This document shows positions 45,199-57,300 of a DNA stretch of 64,000 nt, piece after piece. Made by a program: the position numbers and the translations under genes. Where the stretch lies: contig JBAIZL010000001.1 of the NCBI GenBank assembly GCA_036971475.1, positions 216,298,444 through 216,362,443 on the forward strand, written 5' to 3'. Within the stretch, counting starts at the first letter, position 1, and every line of letters starts with the position of its first letter. The notes under the pieces are model-generated. The model was given only the letters and a program-made list of their open reading frames with translations, had not been told where the DNA came from and did not search any database. This stretch comes from Prosapia bicincta (lineage: Eukaryota > Arthropoda > Insecta > Hemiptera > Cercopidae).

Positions 45199-45204
<6 letters not shown>
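45081..45204 (-). mobile_element. Penelope-like 3' flank with perfect 12-bp terminal inverted repeats
   Basis: TATGAAGTTGAT (45081-45092) and ATCAACTTCATA (45193-45204) are perfect inverted copies. The inside matches the sequence after the stop codon of the Penelope-like remnant at 33.5 kb, including GAGGCACCTTTCGGTCACTT and GACCATTGTCGAATCACTG. The right edge runs straight into a long AT repeat. Either this is only the end of a severely truncated retroelement, or the segment moves as its own short element. Confidence 0.6.
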
Positions 45205-45261
<57 letters not shown>

Positions 45262-45264
45262 GTA

Positions 45265-45352
<88 letters not shown>

Positions 45353-45376
45353 TGGTGTGTGTGTGTGTGTGTGTGT
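45202..45376. repeat. Compound (AT)n(GT)n(GA)n(GT)n microsatellite
   Basis: AT repeat to about 45258, GT to about 45334, GA to about 45352, then GT again to 45376. Frames of 60 to 70 codons across it are artefacts. Confidence 0.97.
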
Positions 45377-46574
45377 TGAAACGGTCAGATTGGCCGTTCA
45401 AATTGAGAAATAAATTATTTCAAAAATTTGAATAACAAATTTAATAATTAAATAATAAGGTTTTAATTTATTGTATAATGAAACGTTGTAAAGAGTGAAA
45501 AAGTCAGTAAAATCTTGAATAAGTATTATTAAGACGAATTAAAAATTAAAATAAAATAAAATAAAACTGCAATAACTAACTAAATTTGACAAACGGGAGT
45601 GCAGTGAACATTTTCTAAGTGCCGAAAAATGCTAATTTAAGAACTAGGCCACGTAGAACTATCACTGACATTTTGAAATGACCAGCAAAATACAAAATGA
45701 ACAATAGTGAAAACTGAATTTAAAAAACTTAAATAACAAAAAAGTTACAGCCATTTTAAAAAATACACATTTTTCAATATTCCAAAAACTATAACAGAAT
45801 TATGCAGGTTGAATCGAATATGTTGTCCAACCCGCCCGTACAAGAAAAAAGCACGGAGATAGCGACGAGCTAAGAGCGAGTGGGGAAGGGTTACATAGCC
45901 GCAATAAATACAGGAACTTAGGGACCTGTAACGCAGTCTGTAAAAAATTTTAATAAGAGGAGCTAATGGTCGTTTCCGCGCCTAGGACAACCACCATAGG
46001 CCAGATGGAACCAAATAGCCACGTTTCTGCCGTCTAATTCCATCCATGGACGAGGGCTTCAGACTCAGCCTCCGGGACTTGAAAATGGATAAGGGCTTCC
46101 ATCGACTGACCAGGGATGGCAACTTCCGATGTCCAGGGACCTGGAATCCAGACGAGAATCCATCTCGGATGCCTCTAGGACCGGCAGGGAAATCCTTGGC
46201 AATTCATTTTCTCTATTATATTAAATGACGTCAAATTTAGTAAGTTAAAAATATTAAATTCATAATTATCAATAAAAATTAAACAATGACTTCACTCTAT
46301 GTTGAATATTAAATAAATGTTAAGTTCAGTAAAATTAATTTGTATAATAAAAATGCTTAAATAATGAATAATAAATATTAAATTCACAAAGTAGTTTTGG
46401 CCATAAGCCAATCATTTTCAGGAAGACCGGAATTATAGAAGTATACAAATTTTAAAATTATTTGTTATGAAATGTAAAATTTACCAATTCAATCTTGAAA
46501 TCAGAGGATAAAAATTTTTTTATTATTTTAAATTAGGAAATAATTTTTGTTCAAATACGTAAATGTAGTTAATG

Positions 46575-46576
<2 letters not shown>
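45377..46576. other. AT-rich DNA, no gene recognised
   Basis: A CRE octamer lies at 46226-46233. About 46025-46200 is GC-richer, with the related phrases GGACGAGGGCTTCAGACTCA and GGATAAGGGCTTCCATCGAC in tandem about 42 bp apart. No recognisable protein. Confidence 0.45.
46226..46233. promoter_or_regulatory. CRE octamer TGACGTCA
   Basis: Exact palindrome in AT-rich single-copy DNA. Confidence 0.25.

Positions 46577-46650
<74 letters not shown>
46577..46650. repeat. (AT)n microsatellite, about 74 bp
   Basis: Long AT repeat, nearly uninterrupted. Confidence 0.97.
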
Positions 46651-46651
<1 letters not shown>

Positions 46652-47274
46652 GGTTATATATAATGTAGAAATTAAGTATATGAAATATCAGAAAAATTTA
46701 AATGATTATTTGTAATTTCAATGAAAACAAAGAAATAGTAAACAGAGAGTCAAATGTATTTTAGTTGAAATTATATTTATTTTTATTTTGAAAACCAGTA
46801 ATTAAATGTATTATAAAAACTTATGGTATTTAAATTTATCCTGTGTTGAACAACCAATTTTAGTTTTTTCCAACTAATAAATAATTATTATAAAATGAAA
46901 GTACAGTTTTAATTAAATTTAATTAATTAATAAATATATAAAATCAGAATGAAAATTTTGTGTGTTCATATTAATAATGTTTCTTTCCAGCTGACTACTT
47001 TACTGTAAGTATGAATATAAAAAGACCCAACAAAACATGTTTAACATTTTAGGGGGGTCATACAAACTTTAAGGTAGGAGTCAGCGGGAATTGGCTTGCG
47101 TTTAGGCGTGGCATATAACGGGTGGACACAAGACAAAATATAAGAACGTTCGAGGTTGCACGAACACGAGAGCGCAACGGAGATAAGCAGGCGCGAATAA
47201 AAATAATAAAAAGTAACAACTCCGTAACACCATTAACGTTACAATATGTAGAACAGAGTAAGGTGGGGGGAAGT

Positions 47275-47341
<67 letters not shown>

Positions 47342-47914
47342 AGTGAGAGTATGAACTATTTAAATAAATAGAAGGAACTGAAAAAGCATCACAGCAGAAG
47401 AAGACAAGATAAAGGTGTTACTCGTTGGAACAAACCAGACTTCAGTGAAAAGATACAATGAAATTGCTGCTTTGGGGTAGTAACTACGAGGGAATGAGCA
47501 CAAAAAACGTATCCATCTAGTATCCTTGACTTCACAACCAGAGAACAGTTTCCACTGAGCATTTAAAATGTAAACTAAAGGTTACTGCGATTGTTTTACA
47601 ACAGAATGTAACTGGCGAGCCGTGAAGTAAACACACACGCCGCGCAATCGTGAATGGTGTAGGCCGTATTACAAAGAGATGAGTCAACCGTTGCCTATTG
47701 TCGGTGTTCACAGTATCGGTGTTTTTACAATTTGGAATCGCCGCCATTGCTTGGAACGGGTAATTTATACGCTGGAGCAATACACAATGCGCTTTTTAAA
47801 TTATTTATATTGTTGTGCTAAGCAGGTAAGCCGCGTACACGCAATAAAATGTGGCCCTTTGCGTGTGTGCGAGCGCGCGTTGTGTGGCATTGGTGTTAGA
47901 TGTGAAGCCGATGA
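46651..47914. other. AT-rich then mixed single-copy DNA with a (GT)n tract
   Basis: A (GT)n repeat lies at 47279-47338. At 47.5-47.97 kb two featureless frames lie on opposite strands (82 and 97 codons). No gene is supported. Confidence 0.5.
47279..47338. repeat. (GT)n microsatellite, about 60 bp
   Basis: Uninterrupted GT repeat ending in GCGTGAGTGAGAG. Confidence 0.97.
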
Positions 47915-48316
47915 AAGAAAGTACAGTACGATAAGTAAACCAAAGAAGTTGAAAGAAAGTACAATGCTATAAGCAAACCAAAGAATTTGAAAGAAAGTAC
48001 AGTACCATAAATAAACCAAAGAAGTTGAAAGAGAGTACAGTACGATAGATATACCAAAGAAAATGAAGGAAAGTGCAGTTCGATAAATAAACCAAAGAAA
48101 TTGAAAGAGAGTACAGTACGATAGATATACCAAAGAAAATGAAGGAAAGTGCAGTTCGATAAATAAACCAAAGAAGTTGAAAGAGAGTACAGTACGATAG
48201 ATATACCAAAGAAAATGAAGGAAAGTGCAGTTCGATAAATAAACCAAAGAAATTGAAAGAAAGTACATACGATAAAAAACCAAAGAAGTTGAAAAAAGTA
48301 GAATACTATAAATAAC
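47915..48316 (+). repeat. 38-bp minisatellite with 76-bp dimer, about 10.5 copies
   Basis: Monomers such as GAAAGTACAGTACGATAAGT followed by AAACCAAAGAAGTTGAAA. In the right half two variants alternate: one with CGATAGATATACCAAAG and AAAATGAAGG, the other with GTGCAGTTCGATAAATAAAC. This gives exact 76-bp spacing at 48031, 48107 and 48183. Three overlapping minus-strand frames of 80 to 160 codons run through it, rich in F, L, S and Y. They are array artefacts. Confidence 0.95.
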
Positions 48317-48355
48317 AAATCACATAGCATTGATAATTAATCTTTTAATTAATTA

Positions 48356-51300
48356 AACCTTCAGGCTATTAGCAGAGTGCTGTTACGAATACCGTTACAT
48401 ACCACAGAACTGGGTCTGTGTAAGAGTTTTGGTGATTGGGTTAAGTCAAACTAAATGTTACAGAGTCTAAAGGGGCAGTGAAATAAAGAATAACTCTTGT
48501 AATATTTAACCATCAGGCTATTAGCAGAGTGCTGTTACGAACGCTGTGACATACCACAGAACTAGGTCTGTGTAAGAGTTTTGGTGAGTGGGTTAAGTCA
48601 AACTAAATGTTACAGAGTGTAAAGGGGCAGTGAAATAAAGAATAACTCTTGTAATATATAACCATCAGGCTATTAGCAGAGTGCTGTTACGAACGCTGTG
48701 ACATACCACAGAACTAGGTCTGTGTAAGAGTTTTGGTGATTGGGTTAAGTCAAACTAAATGTTACAGAGTGTAAAGGGGCAGTGAAATAAAGAATAACTC
48801 TTGTAATATATAACCTTGAGGCTATTAGCAGAGTGCTGTTACGAACACCGTTACATACCACAGAACTGGGTCTGTGTAAGAGTTTTGGTGAGTGGGTTAA
48901 GTCAAACTAAATGTTACAGAGTGTAAAGGGGCAGTGAAATAAAGAATAACTCTTGTAATATATAACCTTGAGGCTATTAGCAGAGTGCTGTTACGAACGC
49001 TGTGACATACCACAGAACTGGGTCTGTGTAAGAGTTTTGGTGAGTGGGTTAAGTCAAACTAAATGTTACAGAGTGTAAAGAGGCAGTGAAATAAAGAATA
49101 ACTCTTGTAATATATAACCATCAGGCTATTAGCAGAGTGCTGTTACGAACGCTGTGACATACCACAGAACTAGGTCTGTGTAAGAGTTTTGGTGAGTGGG
49201 TTAAGTCAAACTAAATGTTACAGAGTGTAAAGGGGCAGTGAAATAAAGAATAACTCTTGTAATATATAACCTTCAAGCTATTAGCAGAGTGCTGTTACGA
49301 ACACTGTGATATACCACAGAACTGGGTCTGTGTAAGAGTTTTGGTGAGTGGGTTAAATCAAACTAAATGTTACAGAGTGTAAAGGGGCAGTGAAATAAAG
49401 AATAACTCTTGTAATATATAACCTTGAGGCTATTAGCAGAGTGCTGTTACGAACGCTGTGACATACCACAGAACTGGGTCTGTGTAAGAGTTTTGGTGAG
49501 TGGGTTAAGTCAAACTAAATGTTACAGAGTGTAAAGGGGCAGTGAAATAAAGAATAACTCTTGTAATATATAACCTTCAAGCTATTAGCAGAGTGCTGTT
49601 ACGAACACTGTGATATACCACAGAACTGGGTTTGTGTAAGAGTTTTGGTGAGTGGGTTAAATCAAAATAAATGTTACAGAGTGTAAAGGGGCAGTGAAAT
49701 AAAGAATAACTCTTGTAATATATAACCTTCAAGCTATTAGCAGAGTGCTGTTACGAACGCTGTGACATACCACAGAACTGGGTCTGTGTAAGAGTTTTGG
49801 TGAGTGGGTTAAGTCAAACTAAATGTTACAGAGTATAAGGGGGCAGTGAAATAAAGAATAACTCTTGTAATATATAACCTTGAGGCTATTAGCAGAGTGC
49901 TGTTACGAACGCTGTGACATACCACAGAACTGGGTCTGTGTAAGAGTTTTGGTGAGTGGGTTAAGTCAATCTAAATGTTACAGAGTGTAAAGGGGCAGTG
50001 AAATGAAGAATAACTCTTGTAATATATAACCTTGAGGCTATTAGCAGAGTGCTGTTACGAACGCTGTGACATACCACAGAACTGGGTCTGTGTAAGAGTT
50101 TTGGTGAGTGGGTTAAGTCAATCTAAATGTTACAGAGTGTAAAGGGGCAGTGAAATAAAGAATAACTCTTGTAATATATAACCTTCAGGCTATTAGCAGA
50201 GTGCTGTTACGAACACTGTGACATACCACAGAACTGGGTCTGTGTAAGAGTTTTGGTAAGTGGGTTAAGTCAAACTAAATGTTACAGAGTATAAGGGGGC
50301 AGTGAAATAAAGAATAACTCTTGTAATATATAACCTCGAGGCTATTAGCAGAGTGCTGTTACGAACGCTGTGACATACCACAGAACTGGGTCTGTGTAAG
50401 AGTTTTGGTGAGTGGGTTAAGTCAATCTAAATGTTACAGAGTGTAAAGGGGCAGTGAAATGAAGAATAACTCTTGTAATATATAACCTTGAGGCTATTAG
50501 CAGAGTGCTGTTACGAACGCTGTGACATACCACAGAACTGGGTCTGTGTAAGAGTTTTGGTGAGTGGGTTAAGTCAAACTAAATGTTACAGAGTATAAGG
50601 GGGCAGTGAAATAAAGAATAACTCTTGTAATATATAACCTTGAGGCTATTAGCAGAGTGCTGTTACGAACGCTGTGACATACCACAGAACTGGGTCTGTG
50701 TAAGAGTTTTGGTGAGTGGGTTAAGTCAATCTAAATGTTACAGAGTGTAAAGGGGCAGTGAAATGAAGAATAACTCTTGTAATATATAACCTTGAGGCTA
50801 TTAGCAGAGTGCTGTTACGAACGCTGTGACATACCACAGAACTGGGTCTGTGTAAGAGTTTTGGTGAGTGGGTTAAGTCAAACTAAATGTTACAGAGTAT
50901 AAGGGGGCAGTGAAATAAAGAATAACTCTTGTAATATATAACCTTGAGGCTATTAGCAGAGTGCTGTTACGAACGCTGTGACATACCACAGAACTGGGTC
51001 TGTGTAAGAGTTTGGTGAGTGGGTTAAGTCAAACTAAATGTTACAGAGTGTAAAGAGGCAGTGAAATAAAGAATAACTCTTGTAATATATAACCTTCAGG
51101 CTATTAGCAGAGTGCTGTTACGAACGCTGCGACATACCACAGAACTGGGTCTGTGTAAGAGTTTTGGTTAGTGGGTTAAGTCAAACTAAATGTTACAGAG
51201 TGTAAAGGGGCAGTGAAATAAAGAATAACTCTTGTAATATATAACCTTGAGGCTATTAGCAGAGTGCTGTTACGAACACTGTGACATACCACAGAACTGG

Positions 51301-54300
51301 GTCTGTGTAAGAGTTTTGGTGAGTGGGTTAAGTCAATCTAAATGTTACAGAATGTACAGGGGCAGTGAAATAAAGAATAACTCTTGTAATATATAACCTT
51401 GAGGCTATTAGCAGAGTGCTGTTACGAACGCTGTGACATACCACAGAACTGGGTCTGTGTAAGAGTTTTGGTGAGTGGGTTAAGTCAAACTAAATGTTAC
51501 AGAGTGTAAAGAGGCAGTGAAATAAAGAATAACTCTTGTAATATATAACCTTCAGGCTATTAGCAGAGTGCTGTTACGAACGCTGTGACATACCACAGAA
51601 CTGGGTCTGTGTAAGAGTTTTGGTGAGTGGGTTAAGTCAATCTAAATGTTACAGAATGTACAGGGGCAGTGAAATAAAGAATAACTCTTGTAATATATAA
51701 CCTTCAAGCTATTAGCAGAGTGCTGTTACGAACACTGTGATATACCACAGAACTGGGTTTGTGTAAGAGTTTTGGTGAGTGGGTTAAATCAAACTAAATG
51801 TTACAGAGTGTAAAGGGGCAGTGAAATAAAGAATAACTCTTGTAATATATAACCTTCAAGCTATTAGCAGAGTGCTGTTACGAACGCTGTGACATACCAC
51901 AGAACTGGGTCTGTGTAAGAGTTTTGGTGAGTGGGTTAAGTCAAACTAAATGTTACAGAGTATAAGGGGGCAGTGAAATAAAGAATAACTCTTGTAATAT
52001 ATAACCTTGAGGCTATTAGCAGAGTGCTGTTACGAACGCTGTGACATACCACAGAACTGGGTCTGTGTAAGAGTTTTGGTGAGTGGGTTAAGTCTATCTA
52101 AATGTTACAGAGTGTAAAGGGGCAGTGAAATGAAGAATAACTCTTGTAATATATAACCTTGAGGCTATTAGCAGAGTGCTGTTACGAACGCTGTGACATA
52201 CCACAGAACTGGGTCTGTGTAAGAGTTTTGGTGAGTGGGTTAAGTCAATCTAAATGTTACAGAGTGTAAAGGGGCAGTGAAATAAAGAATAACTCTTGTA
52301 ATATATAACCTTCAGGCTATTAGCAGAGTGCTGTTACGAAAACTGTGACATACCACAGAACTGGGTCTGTGTAAGAGTTTTGGTAAGTGGGTTAAGTCAA
52401 ACTAAATGTTACAGAGTATAAGGGGGCAGTGAAATAAAGAATAACTCTTGTAATATATAACCTTGAGGCTATTAGCAGAGTGCTGTTACGAACGCTGTGA
52501 CATACCACAGAACTGGGTCTGTGTAAGAGTTTTGGTGAGTGGGTTAAGTCAATCTAAATGTTACCGAGTGTAAAGGGGCAGTGAAATGAAGAATAACTCT
52601 TGTAATATATAACCTTGAGGCTATTAGCAGAGTGCTGTTACGAACGCTGTGACATACCACAGAACTGGGTCTGTGTAAGAGTTTTGGTGAGTGGGTTAAG
52701 TCAAACTAAATGTTACAGAGTATAAGGGGGCAGTGAAATAAAGAATAACTCTTGTAATATATAACCTTGAGGCTATTAGCAGAGTGCTGTTACGAACGCT
52801 GTGACATACCACAGAACTGGGTCTGTGTAAGAGTTTTGGTGAGTGGGTTAAGTCAATCTAAATGTTACAGAGTGTAAAGGGGCAGTGAAATGAAGAATAA
52901 CTCTTGCAATATATAACCTTGAGGCTATTAGCAGAGTGCTGTTACGAACGCTGTGACATACCACAGAACTGGGTCTGTGTAAGAGTTTTGGTGAGTGGGT
53001 TAAGTCAAACTAAATGTTACAGAGTATAAGGGGGCAGTGAAATAAAGAATAACTCTTGTAATATATAACCTTGAGGCTATTAGCAGAGTGCTGTTACGAA
53101 CGCTGTGACATACCACAGAACTGGGTCTGTGTAAGAGTTTGGTGAGTGGGTTAAGTCAAACTAAATGTTACAGAGTGTAAAGAGGCAGTGAAATAAAGAA
53201 TAACTCTTGTAATATATAACCTTCAGGCTATTAGCAGAGTGCTGTTACGAACGCTGCGACATACTACAGAACTGGGTCTGTGTAAGAGTTTTGGTTAGTG
53301 GGTTAAGTCAAACTAAATGTTACAGAGTGTAAAGGGGCAGTGAAATAAAGAATAACTCTTGTAATATATAACCTTGAGGCTATTAGCAGAGTGCTGTTAC
53401 GAACACTGTGACATACCACAGAACTGGGTCTGTGTAAGAGTTTTGGTGAGTGGGTTAAGTCAATCTAAATGTTACAGAATGTACAGGGGCAGTGAAATAA
53501 AGAATAACTCTTGTAATATATAACCTTGAGGCTATTAGCAGAGTGCTGTTACGAACGCTGTGACATACCACAGAACTGGGTCTGTGTAAGAGTTTTGGTG
53601 AGTGGGTTAAGTCAAACTAAATGTTACAGAGTGTAAAGAGGCAGTGAAATAAAGAATAACTCTTGTAATATATAACCTTCAGGCTATTAGCAGAGTGCTG
53701 TTACGAACGCTGTGACATACCACAGAACTGGGTCTGTGTAAGAGTTTTGGTGAGTGGGTTAAGTCAATCTAAATGTTACAGAATGTACAGGGGCAGTGAA
53801 ATAAAGAATAACTCTTGTAATATATAACCTTCAAGCTATTAGCAGAGTGCTGTTACGAACGCTGTGACATACCACAGAACTGGGTCTGTGTAAGAGTTTT
53901 GGTGAGTGGGTTAAGTCAAACTAAATGTTACAGAGTGTAAGGGGGCAGTGAAATAAAGAATAACTCTTGTAATATATAACCTTGAGGCTATTAGCAGAGT
54001 GCTGTTACGAACGCTGTGACATACCACAGAACTGGGTCTGTGTAAGAGTTTTGGTGAGTGGGTTAAGTCAAACTAAATGTTACAGAGTGTAAAGGGGCAG
54101 TGAAATAAAGAATAACTCTTGTAATATATAACCTTGAGGCTATTAGCAGAGTGCTGTTACGAACGCTGTCACATACCACAGAACTGGGTCTGTGTAAGAG
54201 TTTTGGTGAGTGGGTTAAGTCAAACTAAATGTTACAGAGTGTAAAGAGGCAGTGAAATAAAGAATAACTCTTGTAATATATAACCTTCAGGCTATTAGCA

Positions 54301-57300
54301 GAGTGCTGTTACGAAGGCTGTGACATACCACAGAACTGTTTCTGTGTAAGAGTTTTGGTGAGTGGGTTAAGTCAATCTAAATGTTACAGAATGTACAGGG
54401 GCAGTGAAATAAAGAATAACTCTTGTAATATATAACCTTGTGGCTATTAACAGAGTGCTGTTACGAACGCTGTGACATACCACAGAACTGGGTCTGTGTA
54501 AGAGTTTGGTGAGTGGGTTAAGTCAAACTAAATGTTACAGAGTGTAAAGAGGCAGCGAAATAAAGAATAACTCTTGTAATATATAACCTTGAGGCTATTA
54601 GCAGAGTGCTGTTACGAACGCTGTGACATACCACAGAACTGGGTCTGTGTAAGAGTTTTGGTGAGTGGGTTAAGTCAATCTAAATGTTACAGAATGTACA
54701 GGGGCAGTGAAATAAAGAATAACTCTTGTAATATATAACCTTCAAGCTATTAGCAGAGTGCTGTTACGAACGCTGTGACATACCACAGAACTAGGTCTGT
54801 GTAAGAGTTTTGGTGATTGGGTTAAGTCAAACTAAATGTTACAGAGTGTAAAGGGGCAGTGAAATAAAGAATAACTCTTGTAATATATAACCTTGAGGCT
54901 ATTAGCAGAGTGCTGTTACGAACACCGTTACATACCACAGAACTGGGTCTGTGTAAGAGTTTTGGTGAGTGGGTTAAGTCAAACTAAATGTTACAGAGTG
55001 TAAAGGGGCAGTGAAATAAAGAATAACTCTTGTAATATATAACCTTGAGGCTATTAGCAGAGTGCTGTTACGAACGCTGTGACATACCACAGAACTGGGT
55101 CTGTGTAAGAGTTTTGGTGAGTGGGTTAAGTCAAACTAAATGTTACAGAGTGTAAAGAGGCAGTGAAATAAAGAATAACTCTTGTAATATATAACCATCA
55201 GGCTATTAGCAGAGTGCTGTTACGAACGCTGTGACATACCACAGAACTAGGTCTGTGTAAGAGTTTTGGTGAGTGGGTTAAGTCAAACTAAATGTTACAG
55301 AGTGTAAAGGGGCAGTGAAATAAAGAATAACTCTTGTAATATATAACCTTCAAGCTATTAGCAGAGTGCTGTTACGAACACTGTGATATACCACAGAACT
55401 GGGTCTGTGTAAGAGTTTTGGTGAGTGGGTTAAATCAAACTAAATGTTACAGAGTGTAAAGGGGCAGTGAAATAAAGAATAACTCTTGTAATATATAACC
55501 TTGAGGCTATTAGCAGAGTGCTGTTACGAACGCTGTGACATACCACAGAACTGGGTCTGTGTAAGAGTTTTGGTGAGTGGGTTAAGTCAAACTAAATGTT
55601 ACAGAGTGTAAAGGGGCAGTGAAATAAAGAATAACTCTTGTAATATATAACCTTCAAGCTATTAGCAGAGTGCTGTTACGAACACTGTGATATACCACAG
55701 AACTGGGTTTGTGTAAGAGTTTTGGTGAGTGGGTTAAATCAAAATAAATGTTACAGAGTGTAAAGGGGCAGTGAAATAAAGAATAACTCTTGTAATATAT
55801 AACCTTCAAGCTATTAGCAGAGTGCTGTTACGAACGCTGTGACATACCACAGAACTGGGTCTGTGTAAGAGTTTTGGTGAGTGGGTTAAGTCAAACTAAA
55901 TGTTACAGAGTATAAGGGGGCAGTGAAATAAAGAATAACTCTTGTAATATATAACCTTGAGGCTATTAGCAGAGTGCTGTTACGAACGCTGTGACATACC
56001 ACAGAACTGGGTCTGTGTAAGAGTTTTGGTGAGTGGGTTAAGTCAATCTAAATGTTACAGAGTGTAAAGGGGCAGTGAAATGAAGAATAACTCTTGTAAT
56101 ATATAACCTTGAGGCTATTAGCAGAGTGCTGTTACGAACGCTGTGACATACCACAGAACTGGGTCTGTGTAAGAGTTTTGGTGAGTGGGTTAAGTCAATC
56201 TAAATGTTACAGAGTGTAAAGGGGCAGTGAAATAAAGAATAACTCTTGTAATATATAACCTTCAGGCTATTAGCAGAGTGCTGTTACGAACACTGTGACA
56301 TACCACAGAACTGGGTCTGTGTAAGAGTTTTGGTAAGTGGGTTAAGTCAAACTAAATGTTACAGAGTATAAGGGGGCAGTGAAATAAAGAATAACTCTTG
56401 TAATATATAACCTCGAGGCTATTAGCAGAGTGCTGTTACGAACGCTGTGACATACCACAGAACTGGGTCTGTGTAAGAGTTTTGGTGAGTGGGTTAAGTC
56501 AATCTAAATGTTACAGAGTGTAAAGGGGCAGTGAAATGAAGAATAACTCTTGTAATATATAACCTTGAGGCTATTAGCAGAGTGCTGTTACGAACGCTGT
56601 GACATACCACAGAACTGGGTCTGTGTAAGAGTTTTGGTGAGTGGGTTAAGTCAAACTAAATGTTACAGAGTATAAGGGGGCAGTGAAATAAAGAATAACT
56701 CTTGTAATATATAACCTTGAGGCTATTAGCAGAGTGCTGTTACGAACGCTGTGACATACCACAGAACTGGGTCTGTGTAAGAGTTTTGGTGAGTGGGTTA
56801 AGTCAATCTAAATGTTACAGAGTGTAAAGGGGCAGTGAAATGAAGAATAACTCTTGTAATATATAACCTTGAGGCTATTAGCAGAGTGCTGTTACGAACG
56901 CTGTGACATACCACAGAACTGGGTCTGTGTAAGAGTTTTGGTGAGTGGGTTAAGTCAAACTAAATGTTACAGAGTATAAGGGGGCAGTGAAATAAAGAAT
57001 AACTCTTGTAATATATAACCTTGAGGCTATTAGCAGAGTGCTGTTACGAACGCTGTGACATACCACAGAACTGGGTCTGTGTAAGAGTTTGGTGAGTGGG
57101 TTAAGTCAAACTAAATGTTACAGAGTGTAAAGAGGCAGTGAAATAAAGAATAACTCTTGTAATATATAACCTTCAGGCTATTAGCAGAGTGCTGTTACGA
57201 ACGCTGCGACATACCACAGAACTGGGTCTGTGTAAGAGTTTTGGTTAGTGGGTTAAGTCAAACTAAATGTTACAGAGTGTAAAGGGGCAGTGAAATAAAG

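Noticed and set aside
45144..45200. Hammerhead-ribozyme-like core (GTGATGAGGCA ... TGTCGAATCAC) in the Penelope-like flank
   Set aside because: Penelope-like elements can carry hammerhead ribozymes, but here the CUGAUGA box lacks its first base match, GAAA is GAAT, and no proper stem I/III pairing with a cleavage triplet is found.
47801..48330. Three minus-strand frames rich in F, L, S and Y
   Set aside because: Readthrough of the 38-bp array. Three overlapping frames in the same DNA cannot all be genes and none has a domain.
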